A DNA stretch of 64,000 nucleotides from CAVRUD01 sp963849635 (GCA_963849635.1 CAWKIA010000037.1:186001-250000), one strand, 5' to 3'. Shown: positions 48,676 through 58,516, counted from the first letter of the stretch. Notes: generated by a model from the letters alone, not told the origin. Made by a program: numbers and translations.

Positions 48676-49827
48676 TTACGCGGGTTGAGTTGCCTGACTT
48701 GCGTGCGACTGGCGCAACTGTCCGCAGGCAGCGGCGATCTCGACGCCGCGCGAGTAGCGGATAGACGTCGGGATACCGTGACCCCGGAGCAACTCGGCGA
48801 ACCGCTCGATACTCTCCGCCTTGGGTCGCTCGTAGCGGAGATCCTCAACCGGATTGAGCGGGATCAGGTTGACGTGGCAGAGGACGCCGCTACCCCGTAG
48901 GAGCGTCCCCAACTCGTGGGCGACCTCCTCGGCGTCATTGTCTCCCGCCATCAGGGCGTACTCGAACGACACCCGGCGTCCGGTCCGCTCACCGTAGCGG
49001 CGGCAGGCGTCGAGCAGTTCGGCAATCGGGTAGCGCCGGTTGATCGGCATCAAGGCGGAACGGAGTTCGTCGTTCGGGGCGTGGAGGGAGACTGCCAGGT
49101 TGACCTGGAAGGGTTCTTCGGCCAGGGCGTCGATCCGGGGGACGACGCCGGAGGTCGAGATCGTGATCCGTCGTGCCCCCATGTTGAGGCCCTTGGCCTC
49201 GTGCACGATTGCGACAAAGGCCATGGTGGCAGCGTAGTTGTGGAAGGGCTCGCCCATGCCCATCATGACGACGTTGGTCAGTTCCCGCCCCCGCTCCCGG
49301 GCCGCGCGGGCGGCGTCAACCACCTGGGCGACGATTTCACCGGCCGAAAGATTGCGAGACAATCCGCCCAGCCCGGTGGCGCAGAAGACGCACCCGACCG
49401 CACACCCGACCTGACAGGAGACGCAGACCGTCACCCTGTCCGGGTAGTACATCAGGACCGCTTCCATGAACTCGTTGTCGCGGGTGCGGTAGAGCGTCTT
49501 GACGGTCTGGTTATCGTCGGTCTTGAGTGTCTCTTCGGGGAGAATCGCCGGCAGGGGCAATGCTTCATGGAGTCGCGCCCGCAACGCCGCCGGCAGGTCG
49601 GTCATCTCGTCGTATGAGGTTGCTAGCCGCCTGTAGAGCCAGCCGTAAACCTGGGTCGCCCGGTAGGATGGTTCGCCCCACTCGGCCATCAGCGTCGCCA
49701 ACGCCTCGAGCGAGTGATCATAGATAGATTGCGGCCGGGCAGCCCGGGCGGTAGGCGCCTGACGGATCAACTGGACTGGTGATTCTGAGGTTGGGGTCGG
49801 GGTGACCGCCGGGGAAGATGCGCTCAT
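48676..49827 (-). CDS. rlmN: 23S rRNA (adenine-2503-C2)-methyltransferase RlmN
   Basis: A 383-residue radical SAM enzyme that methylates A2503 of 23S rRNA and A37 of some tRNAs. The cluster motif CAVGCVFCATG (CX3CX2C) precedes GLSRNLSAGEIVAQV; VVMMGMGEPFHNY, SLHAPNDELRSALMPINRRYP, VSFEYALMAGDND and HVNLIPLNPV are family marks. The C-terminal methyl-carrying Cys is in IAAACGQL. The ATG at 49827 is chosen because a 49-residue upstream extension overlaps the divergent pxpA region. Intact. Confidence 0.94.
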   Translation of the reverse strand: MSASSPAVTPTPTSESPVQLIRQAPTARAARPQSIYDHSLEALATLMAEWGEPSYRATQVYGWLYRRLATSYDEMTDLPAALRARLHEALPLPAILPEETLKTDDNQTVKTLYRTRDNEFMEAVLMYYPDRVTVCVSCQVGCAVGCVFCATGLGGLSRNLSAGEIVAQVVDAARAARERGRELTNVVMMGMGEPFHNYAATMAFVAIVHEAKGLNMGARRITISTSGVVPRIDALAEEPFQVNLAVSLHAPNDELRSALMPINRRYPIAELLDACRRYGERTGRRVSFEYALMAGDNDAEEVAHELGTLLRGSGVLCHVNLIPLNPVEDLRYERPKAESIERFAELLRGHGIPTSIRYSRGVEIAAACGQLRQSHASQATQPA

Positions 49828-49936
49828 AACCGGGAAAGTGTAGCAGTTTGCACACCCACGAAGCACCGAATCGCTATACTGGCTTCGCCCGCGACGAGAC
49901 GCGGCATCGATTTGGCAATTGACCACGAGTTGCGCC

Positions 49937-50728
49937 ATGGCATACGGCTCCAACAGTCTGCGTGTTGATCTCAACAGCGATCTCGGCGAGAGCTTCGGCG
50001 CCTACGCCATCGGCGAGGACGAGGGGCTCTTTGGCCTGATCTCCAGCGCCAATGTCGCCTGTGGCTTCCACGGCGGCGACCCACGCGTGATCGAGCAGAC
50101 GATCACCAGGACGAAGGCGGCGGGCGTCGCCGTCGGAGCCCACCCCGGCTTTCTTGACCTTGTCGGCTTCGGCCGGCGGGAGATGAATGCCACCGCGGAC
50201 GAGGTCCGAACCGACACGCTCTACCAGCTCGGCGCCCTCGATGCGTTTTGCCGGGTGGCCGGCATCCGCATGCAACACGTCAAAGCCCACGGAGCGCTCT
50301 ACAACGTCGCCGTCCGCGACGCCGCCCTAGCAGGCGCGATCATCGACGCCGTCAAGGCGTACGATCCCACCCTGATCATCCTCGCCCAACCCGGAACCAC
50401 GCTCCTGGCGGCGGCCGAGGCGGCCGGTCTGCCGATCGCAAGGGAAGGGTTCGCCGATCGGGCCTACAACACTGATGGCAGTCTGGTCTCCCGCCGGTTG
50501 CCGGGTGCGCTGATCACCGACCCGGCCATCGCGGCAGAGCGGATGGTCCGGCTGGTGGCAGAGGGTAAGCTGGCGACGATCGACGGGCAGGATCTGGAGA
50601 TGCGGGTCGATTCGATCTGCGTCCATTCCGACACACCCGGTTCGCTGGCGATCATGGGCGCCGTCCGTCGGGCCCTCGAAGCGGCCGGTGTCGCGATCCG
50701 GCCGCTCCGCTCCCCGGACAACGCATGA
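49937..50728 (+). CDS. pxpA: 5-oxoprolinase subunit PxpA (LamB/YcsF family)
   Basis: A 263-residue TIM-barrel-like protein. VDLNSDLGESFGAY, SSANVACGFHGGDP, VAVGAHPGFLDLVGFGRR and VKAHGALYN carry the conserved Asp, His and Glu. PxpA with PxpB and PxpC opens 5-oxoproline (pyroglutamate) to glutamate with ATP. It overlaps pxpB by ATGA (50725-50728). TATACT at 49875-49880 may be its -10 box. The link to glutamate fits the GS-GOGAT genes elsewhere in the window. Confidence 0.93.
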   Translation: MAYGSNSLRVDLNSDLGESFGAYAIGEDEGLFGLISSANVACGFHGGDPRVIEQTITRTKAAGVAVGAHPGFLDLVGFGRREMNATADEVRTDTLYQLGALDAFCRVAGIRMQHVKAHGALYNVAVRDAALAGAIIDAVKAYDPTLIILAQPGTTLLAAAEAAGLPIAREGFADRAYNTDGSLVSRRLPGALITDPAIAAERMVRLVAEGKLATIDGQDLEMRVDSICVHSDTPGSLAIMGAVRRALEAAGVAIRPLRSPDNA

Positions 50729-51486
50729 CCGACACCTTGCCAACGAATCTGGCCCCGCCGCGAATCGTCCCGGCAGGTGAGGCGGCCCTGCTGGTCGAAC
50801 TGGGCGACGAGATCGGCGAGAAGGCGACCGACCGCGTCCTCCGGCTCGCCAACGCCCTCGATAGCCTGGCGATGCCCGGCATCGTCGACCGGGTGCCGGG
50901 CTACACCACCTTGCTCGTGGTCTTTGACCCCGCCGCGGTCGATCCCGACAGGCTGAGTGAGACCCTGGTACGGCTGGACCGCGACGCGGTCTCCATGCCG
51001 CTGGGGCAGGGTCGGCTTGTGAGCATTCCGGTGGCCTATGGGGGAGATTTCGGTCCGGACCTCAAGACGGTAGCCAAGCGCGCAGGCATGAGCGAGGCCG
51101 AGGTGATCGAGCGTCATGCGGGCGCCAGTTACCGTGTCGGGTGCGTCGGGTTTGTCCCTGGATTTGCCTACCTCGTCGGCCTGCCGGCCGAGTTGGAGAC
51201 GCCCCGGCGCTCGTCGCCGAGATCGCGTGTGCCGGCTGGATCGGTCGCGATCGGCGGCGCCCAGACCGGCGTCTACCCGTTCGAGACGCCGGGTGGCTGG
51301 CATCTGATCGGCCGGACTCCGCTCCGTCCATTTGACCCCAACCGGTCCGATCCGGCGCTGCTCCAGGCGGGAGACCGGGTCCGCTTCGAACCGATTGCCC
51401 CGGCCGCCTTCGCGGTCATCGCGGACCAGGTCGAACGCGGGGAGCACCGTCCCGGCGATCGCCGCGGTCCCGGAGAACCAGCCTGA
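50725..51486 (+). CDS. pxpB: 5-oxoprolinase subunit PxpB (KipI family)
   Basis: A 253-residue protein with the AHS1/KipI domain: GEAALLVELGDEI near the N-terminus, VDRVPGYTTLLVVFD, VAYGGDFGPDLKTVAKRAG, CVGFVPGFAYLVGLP and the VAIGGAQTGVYPFETPGGWH segment. In Bacillus the homologue KipI also blocks sensor kinase KinA; here the operon context points to the oxoprolinase role. It overlaps pxpC by one base (TGATG). Confidence 0.92.
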   Translation: MTDTLPTNLAPPRIVPAGEAALLVELGDEIGEKATDRVLRLANALDSLAMPGIVDRVPGYTTLLVVFDPAAVDPDRLSETLVRLDRDAVSMPLGQGRLVSIPVAYGGDFGPDLKTVAKRAGMSEAEVIERHAGASYRVGCVGFVPGFAYLVGLPAELETPRRSSPRSRVPAGSVAIGGAQTGVYPFETPGGWHLIGRTPLRPFDPNRSDPALLQAGDRVRFEPIAPAAFAVIADQVERGEHRPGDRRGPGEPA

Positions 51487-52970
51487 TGCAGCGACGCGGC
51501 GGCATCGGAGTCCTCGAACCGGGCTTGCTGACGACGATCCAGGATCTGGGCCGCCCGGGCAATATGCGCCACGGGGTCAGCCCGGGCGGCGCCCTCGACC
51601 GGGGAGCGCTCATTCTGGGCAACTTGCTCTGTGGGAACGATCCTGGCGCCGGCGCGATCGAGATCACCCTCACTGGTCCCCGGCTACGCTTCACCGCCCC
51701 GGTTGTCGTCGCCCTGACCGGGGCAGACCTGGGGGCGAGAATCGACGGCGCGCGGTTGCCCCTCTGGCAGCCGGTCTCTATCCAATCCGGCGGCGAGATC
51801 ACGTTCAATCAGAGCCACAAGGGGCGCGGCAGCCGAGCCTATCTGTGCGTCGCCGGCGGAATCGTCGTCCCGCCCGTCCTTGGCAGCCGGTCCACCGACC
51901 TTGCCGCGCAACTGGGCGGGCTGGAGGGCCGTGCGCTGCGTAATGGGGATCGTCTCGCCTGGGGCCGGCCGTCCGGCCCGACCAACGCATTGCTCACCCG
52001 CCGGCTGGTCGGGCTACCGCCCGAGTACGGCGAGGATGCCCCGATCCGCGTGGTCCTCGGGCCGCAACGAGACCGGTTTACGAAGAAGGGTATCGCCGCG
52101 TTCCTCACCGGGCCGTACACCGTCTCCGCCAAAGGGGACAGGATGGGAGTCCGGCTGACCGACGGGCCACCGATTTCTCACCGGGGAGGCGCGGATCTGA
52201 TCTCGGAAGGGATCGTCCCCGGCTCGATCCAGGTGCCCGGAGATGGCCAGCCGATCGCCTTGCTGGCCGCCTGCCAGACGATGGGCGGTTACCCGAAGAT
52301 CGCCACCGTGATCGGCGCCGATCTCGACCGCCTGGCCCAGGCCCGCCCGGGCGACCAGATCCGCTTCGTCGCGGTCGAGCCCGCCGCCGCCCGGGCGGCG
52401 ACGCTGGCCTACCGGGCGTCCCTCGGGGACCACGCCGTTCAGGCCAGCGCTCGTCCCGAGAAGGTAGGGGCAATCAGCCCCACGGTGACGGCTCCGACCT
52501 CACTCCCCCAGGCGGTATCCGTCATCGACGCCTGGACACCGGACGGCGTCATCCGCGTCATCTCCGCCCTGCGCGAGGCGGGGCTGTCCGGCTGTCAGAT
52601 TGCGCTGGTCGAGGGCGAGCGCCGGCTTGCGATCACCCTGGGCGATGCCGCCCAGATCGCGCCCACTCCGGCGCCTGCCCCACCTCCAACTGACTCGGTA
52701 CTCCATGAGGCTTCCCCAACAAGCAGCCCAACCGACACCAACACCCTGACCGCCCCGATGCTCGGCGTCTTCTACCGGCGTCCAACCCCGGACGAGCCGC
52801 CGTTCGCCGCACTTGGAGATGAAGTCAGCGCTGGTCAGACCGTTGGTCTGATCGAAGTCATGAAGACCTTCAATGAGGTCGTTGCGCCGCGCGATTGCAC
52901 AATTGAAGAGTTCCTGGTCGAGGACGGCGCGTATGTTGAGTATGGTCAGGTGATCGCGCGGATTCGGTGA
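51486..52970 (+). CDS. pxpC: PxpC (KipA) fused to a biotinyl carrier domain
   Basis: A 494-residue fusion. Residues 1-310 are the AHS2/KipA domain: GVLEPGLLTTIQDLGRPG, MRHGVSPGGALDRGA, RAYLCVAGGI, LGSRSTDL and SQGIVPGSIQVPGDGQP-like SEGIVPGSIQVPGDGQP. A short unassigned region (345-392) and a Pro/Ala/Thr linker (395-425) precede a biotinyl domain with GLIEVMKTFNEVVAP; Lys460 of EVMK is the biotin site. PxpC is normally about 300-340 residues without this tail. In many genomes a separate accB-like gene lies beside pxp genes; here it is joined. No biotin carboxylase gene is in the window. Intact. Confidence 0.92.
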   Translation: MQRRGGIGVLEPGLLTTIQDLGRPGNMRHGVSPGGALDRGALILGNLLCGNDPGAGAIEITLTGPRLRFTAPVVVALTGADLGARIDGARLPLWQPVSIQSGGEITFNQSHKGRGSRAYLCVAGGIVVPPVLGSRSTDLAAQLGGLEGRALRNGDRLAWGRPSGPTNALLTRRLVGLPPEYGEDAPIRVVLGPQRDRFTKKGIAAFLTGPYTVSAKGDRMGVRLTDGPPISHRGGADLISEGIVPGSIQVPGDGQPIALLAACQTMGGYPKIATVIGADLDRLAQARPGDQIRFVAVEPAAARAATLAYRASLGDHAVQASARPEKVGAISPTVTAPTSLPQAVSVIDAWTPDGVIRVISALREAGLSGCQIALVEGERRLAITLGDAAQIAPTPAPAPPPTDSVLHEASPTSSPTDTNTLTAPMLGVFYRRPTPDEPPFAALGDEVSAGQTVGLIEVMKTFNEVVAPRDCTIEEFLVEDGAYVEYGQVIARIR

Positions 52971-52981
52971 GGAGGCAGAGA

Positions 52982-53369
52982 AGACCTCACCCCCTACCCC
53001 CTCTCCATCGCGATGGAGAGGGGCATCAGGCAGCGCTCTATCTCAATTGACAAACAGAACATAAGATCTACAATGGCCCCAAGCGGAACATCCGGCGCGG
53101 GTGCGGGCCTGGGCAGCGCACCACCGCGTCCGGCTCGAGTCCAACCGTCATCCAGGTCCCGTCAGTTCGCTCCCGGAGGGCCTTCCTCGCAGGTCGTAGC
53201 GCGCCCGGACACTTCCGCTCCGTTCTCCACCCACCACGGGTGGTTGGCGTCGCAGCGAACAGGCGTCGAGCAAACGCACCACACTAGGCCATCGATTGCC
53301 TTAACCGGAAAACGGCACCGCCTGATGCCCCTCTCCATCGCGATGGAGAGGGGGTAGGGGGTGAGGTCT
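52982..53369. mobile_element. 388-bp element with perfect 50-bp inverted ends (MITE-like)
   Basis: Positions 52982-53031 and 53320-53369 are perfect reverse complements over 50 bases (outer end AGACCTCACCCCCTACCCCC). Each arm holds the 20-bp palindrome CTCTCCATCGCGATGGAGAG (53001-53020 and 53331-53350). The 288-base interior has no believable gene. It sits between the convergent pxpC and phosphotransferase genes. No clear target duplication is seen. It may be a miniature transposon or a paired bidirectional terminator. Confidence 0.8.
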
Positions 53370-53377
53370 CTCCCGCT

Positions 53378-54289
53378 CTATCCCAGCCCCAACCGCCGCT
53401 TTCTCTGCTCAAGCGCCCGCGTGAGCGACGCGAAGTACTCGTCCGAGAGGCCCATTGCCGCGGCGTTGTCCCGGCCTACTTTCAAGCCCAGATCGCGGAC
53501 CATCGCCGCCAGGGCCCAGGCATCGAATAGCTCCATGTCGGGCAGGTAGCCGTGGGTACGCCGGTGGGCGAGACGCCAGGCCCGGCGGAAGATCCGGCGC
53601 AGGCGCATGATCTGGGCTCTTGGGAGTCCGGGAGGGATCGGGGCGAAGCGCAAGATTGAGGCGGTTCTGGCCACGTCGGCCCGGAGGTCGCCAACCCCCG
53701 CGTTCGCCCAGTCGATGACGCCGGTAACCCGGCCTGACTGGACGAGCACGTTGGCGGGGTGGAAGTCGAGGTGAAGGATCGTCAAGGGGAGGGGAGCGCG
53801 TTCGCTGACCTGGACGAGACGCTCCTGCAGAGCGGGCTCGCCGGTTCCCATCCACGAAATCCAATCCGTACCATGCGTCCGGAGATCTGGATCGGGGTCG
53901 CAGGTGTGGAGGCGGCCGTGGACGTTGCCCAATAGGGTGCCGAGCGCCCAGGCGCGCTCCGGGCGAGTCAGCAGATCCTCCATCATCGTCCGGCCTGGGC
54001 ACCACTCCAGCAGCATGACCGGCCGGCCGGCGACGATCTCGGCGCCAAGCACGGCCGGGATGGGCACATCCCCATTTCGGGCGGCCCGCATCGCCATCGC
54101 CTCGCGCTGGAAGCCGCGTTCGTCCCCAGGCCCAAAGAGGCGCAGGGCCAGGACCCGGGAGTCCGGCTCGCTCGGCTCGACGCGCCAGATCGCGCTGTCG
54201 CCAAATCCGCCGGGGATCCGGGTTACGGCGCGAGGATCGTGAATCCCGAGTTGGGCGAGGAGGTCGAGGGGATCCGGTAGGGCCGTCAT
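53378..54289 (-). CDS. Aminoglycoside phosphotransferase-like kinase
   Basis: A 303-residue protein of the APH/ChoK kinase fold. The catalytic loop is LHLDFHPANVLV (HxDxxxxN, about 165-176) and the metal-binding segment GVIDWANAGVGDL (about 184-196). The N-lobe has GGFGDSAIWRVEP. Substrates in this family range from antibiotics to homoserine or sugars and cannot be told here. It follows the PIG-L gene with an ATGA overlap (54286-54289), so the two are probably co-translated. Confidence 0.85.
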   Translation of the reverse strand: MTALPDPLDLLAQLGIHDPRAVTRIPGGFGDSAIWRVEPSEPDSRVLALRLFGPGDERGFQREAMAMRAARNGDVPIPAVLGAEIVAGRPVMLLEWCPGRTMMEDLLTRPERAWALGTLLGNVHGRLHTCDPDPDLRTHGTDWISWMGTGEPALQERLVQVSERAPLPLTILHLDFHPANVLVQSGRVTGVIDWANAGVGDLRADVARTASILRFAPIPPGLPRAQIMRLRRIFRRAWRLAHRRTHGYLPDMELFDAWALAAMVRDLGLKVGRDNAAAMGLSDEYFASLTRALEQRKRRLGLG

Positions 54290-55143
54290 GGCCGCAGCCC
54301 CGTCAGCGGCAGCCCCACCCAGAGGTCATCCTCATCGGGCAGGATGGCACCCGGAGCAGGGGCAGGGTGGATGCGCCTGAAGACATCGCGGCTGAGCCAG
54401 GTGCGGGCCACCTCCGGGCCAGCGACGATGAACGGGCTGTCTGGGCCGAACTGGGTGCGATGGGCACTCTGCGATTCCCAGCGGCGGTCAAAGACGTCGT
54501 CCACGTTCACGACCGTGGTAACGACGCTATCCGGAGTCAACAGCTCGTCGCCGAAGACCGTTTGGACAGGCCCAAAGTCAATCGTCGGGAGGCCCATGCG
54601 GCGCAGGTCCCCATCCATGAGGTCGAAGATCGATTGCGGATAGGCCGTAGCGTAGAGCTTATCGACCGTATGCGGCGGGCCGGAAGCGGGTTCATAGGTT
54701 GGGGAGGCGGCCAGGTCGCAGGCGGCGAGGGTCGCCTGGTGGATAGTGATGTGATCGAGGTGGCCGTAGCCGCCGTTGGCATCGAAGGTGAGGATGACCC
54801 GCGGCTTCAGCCGCCGGATCTCCGCGACGATTTGACCGACCAGCACGTCGCGGTCGATCTCGGCCAGGGTGCCGTCCCCATACCGCCAGAGGATAGGGGG
54901 CTGAAACCCAACGATCGCGCAGGCTTTGCGGAGTTCCGCTTCCCGCACTTCGCCGAGGGTCTCGGGAGTTGCCAGGGCGGGATCGCTGATCTCGCCTTTG
55001 TCTCCACTTGTGGCACTCAGGATGTAGATCTCAACCCCGCGGTCGGCCAGGAGCGTCAAGGCTCCGGCGGTGCCCCACTGCTCGTCGTCGGGATGCGCGA
55101 AAACGGCAAGCAGGCGAGGCGTGTTCTCGACTTGTTCGGACAT
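54286..55143 (-). CDS. PIG-L family deacetylase
   Basis: A 285-residue zinc-dependent deacetylase (LmbE fold). The zinc motif AVFAHPDDEQWG is near residue 15, and the second His lies in GYGHLDHITIHQ (about 128). Related enzymes remove acetyl groups from GlcNAc conjugates, as in mycothiol or bacillithiol synthesis, or from antibiotics. The ATG at 55143 has GGAGAG upstream; a start seven codons earlier is less likely. It leads the two-gene operon with the phosphotransferase. Confidence 0.87.
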   Translation of the reverse strand: MSEQVENTPRLLAVFAHPDDEQWGTAGALTLLADRGVEIYILSATSGDKGEISDPALATPETLGEVREAELRKACAIVGFQPPILWRYGDGTLAEIDRDVLVGQIVAEIRRLKPRVILTFDANGGYGHLDHITIHQATLAACDLAASPTYEPASGPPHTVDKLYATAYPQSIFDLMDGDLRRMGLPTIDFGPVQTVFGDELLTPDSVVTTVVNVDDVFDRRWESQSAHRTQFGPDSPFIVAGPEVARTWLSRDVFRRIHPAPAPGAILPDEDDLWVGLPLTGLRP

Positions 55144-55765
55144 CGAAAGGCTCTCCATTGATCGTCCAACCGGCGACACCTCGCCCGATTGTACGGCACG
55201 GAGTTTTCGCTGCCTCTAACGCCGTGTCCCCCGCCGCCCCACCCGGCGCGTTCGGCGCACGCCGGGGAGGCGAGGAGAAGACGGGACGCCCTCCGGACCA
55301 GTCCATTCATCGGCGGCCGGTGCGGAGGGGGAACCCGCACCGGCCGTCGTCGTCCGGCTGGCTCCGGTTGACGCGTCGCTCCATGTAGGTGGGCGTCCCG
55401 TCGTGATGACATCGTGCCCCAGGCACCCGCGCCCGCCATCCGTAAGATCACGCGGATTCGGGTCCGGTCCCTTCCGGACTGGTCTCCGTAGTGTCACGGA
55501 GCAAGGAGTTGCCCGAGGTCGCCAAGTGCCGACCCCTTGACTTTGGCAATTGCGAGCGAAAATCATCCGCCCTCCACCCGATCACCCATGACCTACATGG
55601 AACTATGCAGACCCTCTTCCATGCATCTGGTCCCGGTATTACGTGATCCACCTGATGTTCGCTGCCCGGCGAAAACCCAAGATCGTCTGGTGCCCGGTTG
55701 CACCACCGTCCGCTGAGAAGGCGGCCAGGTGGCCGGGCCAGACGAAAGACTCTAGGAGGGGCTAC
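55144..55765. other. Gene-free stretch before the sortase-fusion gene
   Basis: About 620 bases. A strong 12-bp hairpin, CGGCCGGTGCGG with CCGCACCGGCCG, lies at 55314-55346 without a U-tract. No gene was recognised; open frames on either strand lack family features. AGGAGGGG at 55754-55761 is the ribosome binding site of the next gene. Confidence 0.45.
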
Positions 55766-58482
55766 GTGCACAAACACCCGCGACATAGAGCGCCAATCCA
55801 CGAATCGACGCCATCTGTACCCCGGTTCAGTGACAACCACTGGACCGTTCGTTTGAACATCAACAACTGGAGACACACTGTGAAATCAACCCTACGCGAC
55901 TGTCCCGGCCGCCTGGGCACCTTGCGCGGCCTGAGCGAACGATTCACCATCAATGCCGGCCGTCGCCTGACGGCGCCGGTCGTTCTCCTTCTCATGGTAG
56001 CGGCGCTGATCGCGCCGCTCGCGTCCCCTTCGCCGGCCAGCGCGAGCCTCTGCCCACCGGGCATGGTCCAAGGTCCGGACACGGAAGTCGTCAACGCGGA
56101 CGGCAGCATCACCCGCACGCCCGGTCCGTGCGTCCCTGCTCCGCGAATCGATTTCCTGGTGGACCGATCCTCGACGTCAATCAGAGCGACGACCAGAGTG
56201 ATGGGCTTCCGCCGATTATCGACGATGTGATTCAGGCTGATCCCAGAGAGGGGACCGATCCTGAGCCCACGCCGGACCCGGGTGATGCTTCTGATCCTGA
56301 CGCCGATATCGACTTCGACGGACCGATCCTGGTGCCGGCGGAGGAAGACAGCTCGACCGACGAGCCAGGTGACGTCATCATCACCAAGTTCGTCTGCCCT
56401 GCCGGCTACGACGCGGCTAACGCTGACGTCTACGCCCTCGCTTACGACTGCAACGCGCCATTGGCCGGCATTGGCTTCGTCGCCAGCGACGGCAACCAGG
56501 CCATCGACCAGCAGACAAGCGGCCCCGACGGGATCCTCGAATTCGACCAGATGCCCGCCGGTCCTCTCTCCCTCGTGGAGCAGGTTCCGGACGGCTACGG
56601 CGAACCCGTCGTCCACTGCACGACCTACGAGTTGAGCGATGGCGGCCCGATCGTCACCGGCCCCTTCAAGGTCACGGTCGACGCCGGCAACCAGATCTTC
56701 CAGATCCTGGAAGACGGTCAGACCCTGAACTGCTCCTGGTACAACGTCCCGACCGAGGATAGCCCGGTCGACGAGCCGGGTGACATCACCATCACCAAAT
56801 ACGTCTGCCCGGCCGGCTACGACGCCGAGGGCGCCGACATTTACGAACTGTCCTACGACTGCAACGAGCCCCTGGAGGGCGTCGAGTTCGGCGTCAGCGA
56901 TGGCGCGGGCTACCTCGACCAGCAGACAACCGGCCCTGATGGCATCGTCGAGTTCGACCAGATCCCGTACGGCCCGATCTCGATCGTGGAACAGGTTCCG
57001 GACGGCTATGGCATCCCGGTGGTGTACTGCACGACCTACCTCCTGACTGAAAGCGGTCCTGTCGTTGAAGGTCCGTTCAAGGTCACGGTGGACGACGGTA
57101 ACCAGATCTTCCACATCTTCGAAGAGGGTCAGACCCTCAACTGCTCCTGGTACAACGTCCCGTACGAGGAAGATGGCTCGATCACGATCTCCAAGTACAC
57201 CTGCCCGCCGGGCTACGACTACACCGCCTACGGCGCCGATCCGGCCGCCGAGTGCTGGGACCTGACCGACGGTGTGACCTTCGGCGCCCAGGGCCAAAGC
57301 GGCCCGCTCGCCCCGGTCGTCACCGGTGAAGCTGGCGCGGGCACCGCGGTCTTCGCGGACCTGGAGCCAGGCCCATACACCGTCTCCGAGCAAGTTCCAG
57401 CGGGCACCAAGTCCGTCTTCGTGCTCGACTGCACTGGATCGAGCGTGCCACTGATCCAGAGCCTGCCGCTCTCGGTCGGGCCGAGCCTCGACATCATCGT
57501 TGGCCCCGGCGACGAGATCGTCTGCCGTTGGTACAACATCCCCGAGCACAATGAGCGGGGCGATATTGAGGTCATCAAGTACGCCTGCACGACCGTCACC
57601 TTCGTCTCGGTCGATGCCTGCCAGCGCTACGAGGGCGGCCAGTCCTTCCGCCTGGCGGGGGTCACTGGTCCGGGCGCCGGCAGTTCCGCCGACGGCACGA
57701 CCGATGCGACCGGCCGCTACGTCTGGGCGGGCCTGCTGCCCGGCACGTACGAGATCGATGAGCTGGGCGCTAAGTGGTGCTACGCCAGCGCCGATTACAC
57801 CGACGCCGATGGCTACCTGGTCGTCGAGTCCGGTGTGACCACCCACGTCGCGGTCTACAACTGTGGTTTCACGCCGCCGACCAAGACGCCCGTCAAGTAC
57901 CCGAACACGGGTGTTGGCCCTGCCTCTGCTGAGATCAGCGGCGGCAGCGCCGCCCCGGTCGCCCCGGCCGACGCGCCGGTGGCCATCGAGGATGCTCGTC
58001 CCGAGTTCGACCTGCGCCTTCCAGCAGTGCGCCGGGGGGAGCGGCCGGTCGAGATCACGATCGAGTCCGCCGAAGTCGATGCCCCGATCGAAGTGCTGGA
58101 AGTGATCGACGGCGCGATGCAGGACCCGACCGGCGCGACTCACGTCGCCTGGTACAAGGACACCGCCGCCCTCGGCGTCTCCGGCCACATCGTGATGGCC
58201 GGCCACCTGAACTACTGGGGCGTGCCGGAAGGAGTCTTCTTCGCCATCGACCGCCTGGAGGAGGGCGACGAGATCGTCGTCACCGGCGAGAGTGGCACGG
58301 AGTACCGCTACGAGGTCGTCTCCGTTGGCCAGGAGGACGCGCTGGCGGCCCCCGCCGATGAGGTGCTCTCCCCTGAAGGCGACACGACCCTGACGCTGAT
58401 CACCTGCGGCGGCGAGTGGGACGCGGACCGGGGCGAGTACCTGAGCCGGACCGTGGTTCAGGCGACGCTGGTCGCGAGCTAG
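55766..58482 (+). CDS. Secreted CnaB-like repeat protein with C-terminal sortase domain, one frameshift
   Basis: About 905 residues. A long basic N-terminus and hydrophobic signal (TAPVVLLLMVAALIAPLA, ending ASPSPASAS) are followed by an acidic linker and four prealbumin-like (SpaA/CnaB) modules at roughly 56380-56750, 56780-57160, 57175-57540 and 57560-57870. Modules 1 and 2 share VEQVPDGYG, PFKVTVDxGNQIF and GQTLNCSWYNVP. Next come KYPNTGVGPASAE, similar to an LPXTG sorting signal, and a class E/F-like sortase: VAWYKDTAALGVSGHIVMAG with the His of GHLNYWG, VFFAIDRLEEGDEIVV, the catalytic Cys in TLITCGG (58405-58407) and the Arg in YLSRTVVQ. The frame changes near 56152. GTG 55766 has AGGAGGGG; GTG 55880 has GGAG. 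Confidence 0.85.
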
Positions 58483-58516
58483 CCACCAGACCGCCCGATC
58501 GGGCAACAATTCCCAT

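Noticed and set aside
53013..53357. Open frame inside the inverted-repeat element
   Set aside because: It starts and ends within the repeat arms, has no binding site and no recognisable family; its length is expected by chance.
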